A DNA stretch of 41,421 nucleotides, taken from contig CALWZG010000007.1 in the NCBI GenBank assembly GCA_944385965.1, positions 1 to 41,421 of the forward strand, in the 5' to 3' direction. The translations under genes were made by a program, and so were the position numbers. Below are positions 1 to 6,053 of the stretch, one piece after another (positions within the stretch are counted from its first letter, which is position 1; every line of letters starts with the position of its first letter). This DNA is from an uncultured Anaerotruncus sp. Its GTDB lineage: Bacteria; Bacillota; Clostridia; Oscillospirales; Ruminococcaceae. Under the pieces are notes generated by a model. That model did no database searches. It was not told the DNA's origin and saw only the letters and a list, made by a program, of their open reading frames with translations.

Positions 1-847
1 CCTTCTTGAACACTTCCTTGAGGAACATCTCGCACAGCGTGGTGGGCAGCTGATAAATCAGGCGGGCGATACCCAGATTGTCATAGCTGACGATGGTCTT
101 CTCGGTGTCGAACACCTTGCCGACCTCGAGGGCCACCTGGGCTTCCTTGATGGAGCGGGCCAAATCCTTGATGCCCTCGACCACGGTGCCGATGCCGACG
201 GTGGCCTGGGTATAGAACTCGCTGCTCAGCGTATCCACAATGGAACGGGCCAGCTTCTCCAAATCCTTGCTGTCAATGCCAGGCTTTGTCTCCTTCACCA
301 GAACAATATCATTCTCGGAAATGTTGAACACAAAATCTTTCTGCTTGTCCGGGAACAAATTCTGGATGACATCAAAAGCAGAGATGTCGTTGGAAGCCAC
401 AATCCGAATCAGCAGCACCACTCTGGTGGCGTCGGTGTTGAAATGCAGCTCCCGGGCTTTTACATAGATGTCCCCTGGCAGGATATTGTCCAGGATTACA
501 TTTTTGATAAAGTTGTTGCGGTCATATTTCTCATCGTAATACTGCTTGATAGAGGCCAAGGAGATGGCCAGCAGGTTGCAGTATTTGGCGGCGGGCTCGT
601 CAACCCCCTCCACAAATACCGCGAACTCCGGCTTCATCTTGCTGCCAAAGGGTTTGTAGGTATAGCCGTCCCGTACAAAAACCTCGTTCATTTCCCCGCT
701 GTCCATGGCGAAGAAATCACTGGTCTCGCCGATTTTGGTTAAGTCGCTGCAGGAGATAATGGTCGCGCTGTCATCCACCACACCGATTACACGGTCGATG
801 CAGTCCCTCATTTGATGAACGATTCCTTGGAAAAGCCTGTTTGACAT
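1..847 (-). CDS. CdaR/PucR-type transcriptional regulator (partial, C-terminus outside window)
   Basis: The reading frame opens at the ATG at 847 and stays open to the window edge, giving 282 codons without a stop. The start follows a good ribosome site (AGAGGGG, about 6 nt upstream). The N-terminal ~110 residues look like a small sensor region (MSNRLFQGIVHQMRDCIDRV onward, then a GVVDDSATIISC segment), followed by a region like the GGDEF-related domain of CdaR/sugar-diacid regulators (VVLLIRI, TVGIGTVVEGIKDLARSIKEA, IVSYDNLGIARL). In that family a PucR-type helix-turn-helix follows at the C-terminus; it would lie left of position 1. DNA-binding role is therefore inferred from family architecture. 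It has its own sigma-A-like promoter at 989-1017. Confidence 0.75.
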   Translation of the reverse strand, partial: MSNRLFQGIVHQMRDCIDRVIGVVDDSATIISCSDLTKIGETSDFFAMDSGEMNEVFVRDGYTYKPFGSKMKPEFAVFVEGVDEPAAKYCNLLAISLASIKQYYDEKYDRNNFIKNVILDNILPGDIYVKARELHFNTDATRVVLLIRIVASNDISAFDVIQNLFPDKQKDFVFNISENDIVLVKETKPGIDSKDLEKLARSIVDTLSSEFYTQATVGIGTVVEGIKDLARSIKEAQVALEVGKVFDTEKTIVSYDNLGIARLIYQLPTTLCEMFLKEVFKK

Positions 848-988
848 GTCTATCCCCTCTTTTTACTTGTAAATAATCCTACGCATCCTACGCTCTTTCG
901 TCTGAAGTTCTTATGTATGGTTTCGCCCCATGGTGCAAAAACATGGTCAAAATCACCACAGCCCGAATTCAGACAATCCAATATCCTT

Positions 989-1017
989 ATTCTACAACAA
1001 ATTTGTATAATTTGCAA
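989..1017 (-). promoter_or_regulatory. sigma-A-type promoter of the CdaR-like gene
   Basis: On the minus strand TTGCAA (1017-1012) and TAGAAT (994-989) are separated by exactly 17 nt. The predicted start near 983 leaves an untranslated leader of about 135 nt. The leader contains a direct repeat of GCGTAGGAT just upstream of the ribosome site (around 874-891). The same hexamer pair and spacing recurs before pgk at 31255-31283. Confidence 0.7.
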
Positions 1018-1126
1018 CACAATTTCTGATTTTTGTTGTGGAATACTCATTGTTTTTTTCTGGATGAAATTTTGGACGAAAAAAACTGCACAAAAGTCTT
1101 TTGGATATTTTTGCGCAATCCACCCG

Positions 1127-1151
1127 CAAAGCCGCTTGCCAAGCGGCTTTG
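1127..1151. other. perfect GC-rich hairpin in the rsuA / CdaR-gene gap
   Basis: CAAAGCCGCTT and AAGCGGCTTTG form an 11-bp perfect inverted repeat around a 3-nt loop. It lies 120 nt downstream of the rsuA stop and could be its 3' end, but no T-run follows on either strand, so it is not a standard intrinsic terminator. The rest of the 848-1271 gap holds the CdaR-gene promoter and AT-rich sequence; I see no convincing gene there. Confidence 0.5.
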
Positions 1152-1271
1152 TGAAAAAGCTTTGTGCAAGATTCCATTTTTCAGAGGGGAAAGCGGAATT
1201 CACCGCTTTGTTCTATCATACAAGATTTTCCTAACCATTCTATGAAGAAATTTTGTCGGTTTTTTGAACGG

Positions 1272-2093
1272 TCAATCCTTTTTCTGGAAAGGTGGGTTCT
1301 CTCTCTCCAAAGGCGTTGACAGCTCCAAAAGCGCCAGCTCTTTCTCTGACAGGCTTCGGCACGCCCCCGGCTCCAAGGTGGGGTCCAGGTCCAATTCACC
1401 GATTCTTGACCGGTGAAGATTGGTCACGGTCAAATCAAAGGCGGCGAACATCCGCCGCACCTGATGATACATTCCCTGACCAATGGTCACACGGGCCTGA
1501 AAGGGATTTTTTGCAAGTTCCAACCTGGCCGGCTTGCATTTTATCTTGGTTTCCTTCTGGGGCAGCCGCTCCAATTTGTGGCGGTCCCGCTTCTCCGGCG
1601 CCAGCTCCACCCCCTGCCAAAAGGCTTCCACCAGGCTTTCGGGAACCGGTTTGTCCAGCGTCACCAGATAGGTTTTAGGCACATGGCTTCTGGGGGATAA
1701 AATCCGATGGGCCAACTCCCCATCATCGGTCAAAAGCACAAATCCTGTGGTATCCTTGTCCAAACGCCCGGCGGGAAACAATCCAGACCGCCGCAGCTCC
1801 TCCGGCACCAAATCCACCACCGTAGGCAGGGCTTGGTCACTGGTTGCGCTTACAACCCCTTTGGGCTTGTTCATCATCAGGTAGCTGTGGCGGGTCAAGC
1901 GCAGGGGCTGCCCCCCTACTGCCACTTGGTCTGTATCCAGATTCACCCGGCTGTCAAAAGCCCGCACCACCTCCCCATTTACAGTGACCTGTCCTTTGCT
2001 CAGCAGTTTGTGGACATCCTTCCGGGAAAGGCTGGTTTGGGCCGAGATGACCTTGTCCAGTCGTTGGGTATCTTTCGGGGCCAATGGCCTCAC
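1272..2093 (-). CDS. rsuA: 16S rRNA pseudouridine synthase, RsuA family
   Basis: About 273 residues, the usual length for RsuA/RluB/RluE-type enzymes. An N-terminal S4 RNA-binding domain (RLDKVISAQTSLSRKDVHKL, about 10-70) is followed by the catalytic domain with PAGRLDKDTTGFVLLTDDG, where the Asp of RLDKDT is the catalytic residue of the family. The later GMYHQVRRMFAA stretch is also typical. RsuA makes pseudouridine 516 in 16S rRNA; which exact position this member modifies is inferred. The only upstream in-frame start is GTG at 2093, but the ribosome site AAGGAAGTGAGG overlaps it, so the TTG at 2084 (codon 4) may be the real start. An in-frame TGA lies 18 nt upstream of the GTG. The gene lies behind the inverted-repeat element 2118-2240. 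Confidence 0.85.
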   Translation of the reverse strand: MRPLAPKDTQRLDKVISAQTSLSRKDVHKLLSKGQVTVNGEVVRAFDSRVNLDTDQVAVGGQPLRLTRHSYLMMNKPKGVVSATSDQALPTVVDLVPEELRRSGLFPAGRLDKDTTGFVLLTDDGELAHRILSPRSHVPKTYLVTLDKPVPESLVEAFWQGVELAPEKRDRHKLERLPQKETKIKCKPARLELAKNPFQARVTIGQGMYHQVRRMFAAFDLTVTNLHRSRIGELDLDPTLEPGACRSLSEKELALLELSTPLERENPPFQKKD

Positions 2094-2117
2094 TTCCTTT
2101 TCAAAGTTCTCTCAAAA

Positions 2118-2240
2118 GGTAAAATAGCCGCTCTGCGGTTTATGATACTATGTATCATTGGCCATTAGGACGGGAGTGGGTACAGCCCACGCATCGTCCT
2201 GGCCATAGGATGTAAATAGCCGCTCTGCGGCTATTTTACC
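2118..2240. repeat. 123-bp inverted-repeat element with nested hairpins
   Basis: The ends are 14-bp perfect inverted repeats (GGTAAAATAGCCGC at 2118-2131 and GCGGCTATTTTACC at 2227-2240). Inside lie a 7-bp hairpin ATGATAC/GTATCAT (2142-2158) and a three-part stem: TGGCCA 2159-2164 with 2200-2205, GGACG 2168-2172 with CGTCC 2195-2199, GTGGG 2176-2180 with CCCAC 2186-2190. A 17-nt direct repeat (2122-2138 and 2214-2230) lets the right end pair either with the far left end or locally with 2214-2223. It fills almost the whole gap between the DUF4830 gene and rsuA. It could be a MITE-like repeat, a structured RNA, or both. Confidence 0.7.
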
Positions 2241-2261
2241 ACAGTCTTTTCAAAGGCGCAA

Positions 2262-2753
2262 TCACTGGGGCGGCACCAGTCCATGCAAAAATCCATCCAA
2301 TTCCAGGGAACAAATATCTCCGCCAATCAGCTTGTTCTTATATACCAACAGGTTTGCCCGTACATTTTCCGGGTGGTCAGGGTAGTTTTTCACCACATAG
2401 GTATAGCGCTTGCATTTCTTTCCCCCATATTTTGATAAATCGCAGCCTTGGGCCTTCTGCACCTGATTGTAATTTTCATACACCTGGTCAAACTCCTTTG
2501 GAATGAGAACCTCCAGAATTTGGTTTGGCTCCTCTTCCACCTGCCAGCCCAGGGATTCCAGAAACTCCACCTGCTCCTCCTGGGTACTCATAGGGGTTTT
2601 GGCGATTTTGGGTGCGGCTGGTCCCATGGTCAAATCCCCCTCCACCTGGGAGCAGGCCGACTTAATCCATAGCCCTCCCGCGCAAGCCAAAACCAGCGCC
2701 GCCGCCACGAAGGCTATCTGCCGCCGGGTAATGCGTAAGGTGATGGTGAACAT
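2262..2753 (-). CDS. DUF4830-family membrane-anchored protein
   Basis: About 163 residues. The N-terminus has a short basic segment (LRITRRQ) and one hydrophobic helix (roughly 10-30), so it is probably anchored with the C-terminal part outside. The remainder carries the pattern I associate with DUF4830: EFLESLGWQVEEEP, IPKEFDQVYENYN, KRYTYVVKNYP, VRANLLVYKNKLIGGDIC and LDGFLHG. Function of that family is unknown. Two ATGs are available: 2759 sits directly on the AGGAGGG ribosome site, whereas 2753 is 7 nt from it, so I chose 2753. It follows the EF-G-like gene but is separated from it by an intrinsic terminator at 2833-2864. No clear promoter of its own is visible. Confidence 0.75.
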   Translation of the reverse strand: MFTITLRITRRQIAFVAAALVLACAGGLWIKSACSQVEGDLTMGPAAPKIAKTPMSTQEEQVEFLESLGWQVEEEPNQILEVLIPKEFDQVYENYNQVQKAQGCDLSKYGGKKCKRYTYVVKNYPDHPENVRANLLVYKNKLIGGDICSLELDGFLHGLVPPQ

Positions 2754-2832
2754 AAACATCCCTCCTGTTTTCTATGATATGAAAAAACAGAAAGAAAAAG
2801 ACCTGGGATCCTTCTGATTTCCGAAAAGCGGC

Positions 2833-2864
2833 AAAAAAGAGCGCCTATGGAAAACCATAGACGC
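2833..2864 (-). terminator. intrinsic terminator of the EF-G-like gene
   Basis: Minus strand: a 10-bp stem (2864-2855 with 2850-2841, one G-U pair) around a TTTT loop, then TCTTTTTT. It lies just after the stop of the EF-G-like gene at 2887. Confidence 0.85.
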
Positions 2865-2886
2865 CCAAAGTTTATATGATGCTTTT

Positions 2887-4965
2887 TTAGCCCTCAGCGT
2901 CCGCCAGCGCTTTGGCCTCGCTGATAACAGCGGCCTCAAGCTGAGAGGGAAGCTGCTCATACCGCTCAAAATTCAGGGTGAAATAGCCCCGGCCTTGGGT
3001 CATGGAGCGGAGTACGGTGGCGAAATCTCCCATCTCGCTCATGGGAACCTCACCCTCTACCATCTGCAAGCCATCCTCAGAGGGGTTCATACCCAGCACA
3101 CGGCCCCGGCGCTTATTCAGCTCACTAATCATATCTCCGGTATTGCCGTCCGGTACATAGGCGCACAGATGGCCAATGGGTTCCAGCAAGACAGGACCCG
3201 CCTGGGGGATACCCGCTTTATAAGCCAGGGAAGCTGCCATCTTAAAGGCCATTTCAGAGGAATCCACCGGATGATAGGAACCATCCAGCAGCACCGCTTT
3301 CACACCTACCATGGGATAGCCAGCCAGGACACCTTTCTTCACACATTCCTGCAAGCCCTTTTCTACCGCGGGGAAGAAGTTCTTTGGCACCGAGCCGCCG
3401 AACACATTCTCCTCGAACACCAAGTCCTCGCTGTCGCAGGGGGAGAACTCAATCCACACGTCTCCATACTGGCCATGTCCGCCAGACTGTTTCTTATGTT
3501 TACCCTGGACCTTGACGGTCTTGCGGATGGTCTCCCGATAGGCCACTCTGGGCTTCTCCAGGGTAATATCCACACCGAATTTGGATTTCAGCTTGGAGAC
3601 GATTACATCCAGATGCTGCTCACCCAGTCCAGAGATAATCTGCTGTTTGGTTTCGTTATTCTGCTCAAACTTGATGGTGGGGTCTTCCTCCATCAAACGA
3701 GCCATACTCTGGGCCACTTTTCCCTCGTCGCCCTTTTGCTTCACCTTCACCGCCATAGACAGGCAGGCTTCCGGGAACTGGGTGCGCTGGAAGGAAACCA
3801 CCTTTTTGGGGCCACACAGGGTATCTCCGGTAATGGCGCTTCCCAGCTTGGTAACCGCTCCAATATCTCCCGCGGTGATAAAGGCGGTATCCTCCTGTTT
3901 CTTGCCGATGACATAAATCAGCTTGCCCAGACGCTCCGGCTCCCCTGTGCGGGAGTTCACCGGAATCACATCGCCGGAAAGCTTTCCGGAGACCACCTTG
4001 AAGTAGGACAGCTTGCCCACAAAGGGGTCCGCCACGGTTTTAAAGATATAGGCCGCCAGCGGTGCTTCATCGGTGCAGGGAATCTCCACAGGCTCCCCAT
4101 CGGCGTCCTCCGCCATTTCAGCGCCAGCCTCCCAAGCGGAAGGCAGATGGTCTACCAGAGAGTCCAAAAGCATGTCGATGCCTTCCAAAGTAACAGCGGA
4201 ACCGCACAGTACCGGGGTGATGGTTCCATTATGTACACCATCATGGATGCCTTTGATAATCTCATCCCGGGTAAACTGCTCACCAGAGAAGTATTTCTCA
4301 AACAAAGCCTCATCTGTTTCCGCTACGGCCTCGCTGACCGCCACCTTCAGACCTTCCAGACGATGCTCCATATCAGGAATCGCCACCTCAGAAGGCTCTC
4401 CCTTGGCGTTGTAGCGATAAGCCTTGTTGTCCACCAGGCTGACATAGCAGTCCACCTTATGGTCGTTCATAACCGGTACCACCAGCGGGCAGACCGAAGG
4501 TCCGAACTGCGCTTTCAGCTCCTCCAAAACCTTATAAAAATCTGCGTTTTCGGTATCCATCTTATTTACAAAGAAAATCTTGGATTTTCCCATTTTCTCC
4601 GCCAGCTTGTAGGCCTTCTGAGCGCCTACCGTTACGCCGGAACGGGCGGAAACACAAATCAGAACGCTTTCCGCTGCCCGGACACCCTCATAAAATCCAG
4701 CGGCAAAGTCAAACAGTCCTGGGGTGTCAATCAGGTTGATTTTCACGCTTCCCCAAGCGAAAGGAGCCACCGCGCTGGACAAAGAAACCTTCCGCTTAAT
4801 CTCCTCAGAATCAAAATCACAGACGGTATTTCCGTCGGTGGTTTTGCCCAAACGGTCGGTAGCCCCTGCCTTGAACAGCAGCGCCTCCGCCAAGGAAGTC
4901 TTTCCGCTGCCGCCATGACCGGCGATGGCCACATTTCTAATCTTGCCAGCTAGGTACTGTCTCAT
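2887..4965 (-). CDS. elongation factor G-like GTPase (EF-G2 type)
   Basis: 692 residues with full EF-G domain organisation: GTPase domain with G1 GHGGSGKTS (16-24), DTPGLFDF (80-87) and NKMD (134-137), then domains II to V ending in a PMSEMGDFATVLRSMTQGRG-type domain V. It differs from canonical FusA: G1 lacks the DAGKT form, the segment after switch I reads DSEEIKRKVSLSS, and the His of DTPGH is replaced by Leu (L84). These are marks of the EF-G2/EF-G-like subgroup, whose role in translation is unclear and which is not the main translocase. The start at 4965 is the first Met and has AAGGAG 11 nt upstream. It is transcribed alone from the promoter at 5093-5121. Confidence 0.85.
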   Translation of the reverse strand: MRQYLAGKIRNVAIAGHGGSGKTSLAEALLFKAGATDRLGKTTDGNTVCDFDSEEIKRKVSLSSAVAPFAWGSVKINLIDTPGLFDFAAGFYEGVRAAESVLICVSARSGVTVGAQKAYKLAEKMGKSKIFFVNKMDTENADFYKVLEELKAQFGPSVCPLVVPVMNDHKVDCYVSLVDNKAYRYNAKGEPSEVAIPDMEHRLEGLKVAVSEAVAETDEALFEKYFSGEQFTRDEIIKGIHDGVHNGTITPVLCGSAVTLEGIDMLLDSLVDHLPSAWEAGAEMAEDADGEPVEIPCTDEAPLAAYIFKTVADPFVGKLSYFKVVSGKLSGDVIPVNSRTGEPERLGKLIYVIGKKQEDTAFITAGDIGAVTKLGSAITGDTLCGPKKVVSFQRTQFPEACLSMAVKVKQKGDEGKVAQSMARLMEEDPTIKFEQNNETKQQIISGLGEQHLDVIVSKLKSKFGVDITLEKPRVAYRETIRKTVKVQGKHKKQSGGHGQYGDVWIEFSPCDSEDLVFEENVFGGSVPKNFFPAVEKGLQECVKKGVLAGYPMVGVKAVLLDGSYHPVDSSEMAFKMAASLAYKAGIPQAGPVLLEPIGHLCAYVPDGNTGDMISELNKRRGRVLGMNPSEDGLQMVEGEVPMSEMGDFATVLRSMTQGRGYFTLNFERYEQLPSQLEAAVISEAKALADAEG

Positions 4966-5067
4966 AAAATCTTACACTCCTTTTTTGAGGCCGCTTTTCA
5001 ACCTCTCTGATCTTCGTTCGCTACACCCAACCCCCACAATTGTGGTCATAATGGATAGAGAACCCCC

Positions 5068-5085
5068 TAATGCGCAATCGCATTA
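5068..5085 (-). other. hairpin at the 5' end of the EF-G-like transcript
   Basis: TAATGCG and CGCATTA pair around a 4-nt loop. The repeat starts at about the predicted transcription start (near 5086), so it could be a stabilising 5' hairpin or an operator. Confidence 0.45.
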
Positions 5086-5092
5086 TATTGAT

Positions 5093-5121
5093 ATTATACA
5101 GTTATTCCAGAAAATACGCAA
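5093..5121 (-). promoter_or_regulatory. sigma-A-type promoter of the EF-G-like gene
   Basis: TTGCGT (5121-5116) and a perfect TATAAT (5098-5093) at 17-nt spacing on the minus strand; the leader to the ATG at 4965 is about 120 nt. Confidence 0.75.
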
Positions 5122-5182
5122 GCAAAACCAACCTGTCCCTTGTATAAATAATCCGGGAACTTCTGTGCAAATTGTCTAATTT

Positions 5183-5950
5183 TTATCTTAAAGATGGCTT
5201 TTGGATAGGGGAAGTCTCCTGAATACGATACAAAGCCCGTTTCCGGTATTTCAGGCTGGCCAGGGTCCCGGCCCGGCCGATGGCCCACCAATTGGCCGCT
5301 CCTCCAGCCGCTCCCACCACCGGAAGCCCCTGCAAAGCCTTAGCGGCGGTGAGCCGCAGGGCCAGCAATTGGCTGGCTTTGCGGACCCAAGGCGCCAGTT
5401 CTCCCGGCACTTGGCGCCCCTGGTCCAGAAGCCACCCTGTTCGGTCGGCGGCCGCTGAGTCCTCCACAGCCTGCTGCCCCTCCCCAAAGGCAGCGCACAA
5501 AAGCTGTATCTGAAACAGCCGCTCTCCTGGTCCACCATGGGAAAACCCACAATCCTCCGCCGCCTGATAGATGGTTTTCAGCAGCAGCGCCAGCAAAACC
5601 GGAATATCCGGCAGCCCAATTCCCAGAACCCCCAACAGGGTTCCATCCACCGCCCCCAACATCTGATTTCCCCAAACACCCCCTTGGGCCCGCAGGTTCC
5701 ATTGGGCTAAGGCCATTCTTCCCACATTTGGCGCAGGAGATGAAGCTGGAAGGGTCTTCCCTATCAGCCCGCTGCCCCGTTCCATCAGCAGCTCAAAAGC
5801 TTTGGCAAATCCTTGGTTCAGCGCTTTGACCAAAGGTTCCGGCGCTTTCTCCAAAATAGGTTCTCCCAATTTTATAGGTGGTTTTTCCAGCAGCGCCCGT
5901 TCCTTTCGTATCAATTTTTCCAGCTGTTTGTCTAAATTCCGGCGTTCCAT
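5183..5950 (-). CDS. EcsC-family protein
   Basis: About 255 residues, matching EcsC family length. Recognisable parts are the central hydrophobic stretch with GLPDIPVLLALLLKTIYQA, the YG-like region before FSHGG, and the C-terminal LPVVGAAGGAANWWAIGRAG segment with glycine and alanine-rich character. EcsC was named from the third gene of the B. subtilis ecs locus; its biochemical function is not established. The ATG at 5950 is 7 nt from AGGAGG, whereas the ATG at 5956 overlaps that site, so 5950 is preferred. It follows the pseudo-P-type ATPase gene after 100 nt that contain two strong hairpins (5989-6035), and no promoter is evident in that gap, so co-transcription is likely. Confidence 0.8.
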   Translation of the reverse strand: MERRNLDKQLEKLIRKERALLEKPPIKLGEPILEKAPEPLVKALNQGFAKAFELLMERGSGLIGKTLPASSPAPNVGRMALAQWNLRAQGGVWGNQMLGAVDGTLLGVLGIGLPDIPVLLALLLKTIYQAAEDCGFSHGGPGERLFQIQLLCAAFGEGQQAVEDSAAADRTGWLLDQGRQVPGELAPWVRKASQLLALRLTAAKALQGLPVVGAAGGAANWWAIGRAGTLASLKYRKRALYRIQETSPIQKPSLR

Positions 5951-5988
5951 GACCATCCCTCCTTTTGGTCTGTTTCCAGCAATCTGTG

Positions 5989-6035
5989 CCTCAAAGGCTT
6001 TGAGGGAGGCCCTTCCTTTCGGAAAAGCCTCCCTC
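5989..6035. other. overlapping intercistronic hairpins
   Basis: CCTCAAA/TTTGAGG (5989-6005) overlaps a 15-bp imperfect stem with GAGGGAGGC/GCCTCCCTC at its base (6002-6016 with 6021-6035). No T-run follows on the minus strand. The two stems share bases and exclude each other. It may be a processing or partial-termination site between the ATPase-like gene and the ecsC-like gene. Confidence 0.5.
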
Positions 6036-6053
6036 TGTTGAAATTTTATGCGC

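Noticed and set aside
850..1203. Minus-strand frame of 117 codons in the gap before the CdaR-like gene
   Set aside because: It spans the predicted promoter and leader, has an unusual Lys/Phe/Cys-rich composition and no ribosome site.
2995..4953. About 650-codon plus-strand frame opposite the EF-G-like gene
   Set aside because: Antisense shadow: the minus-strand protein has all EF-G domains, and the antisense product is His/Gln-rich without recognisable domains.
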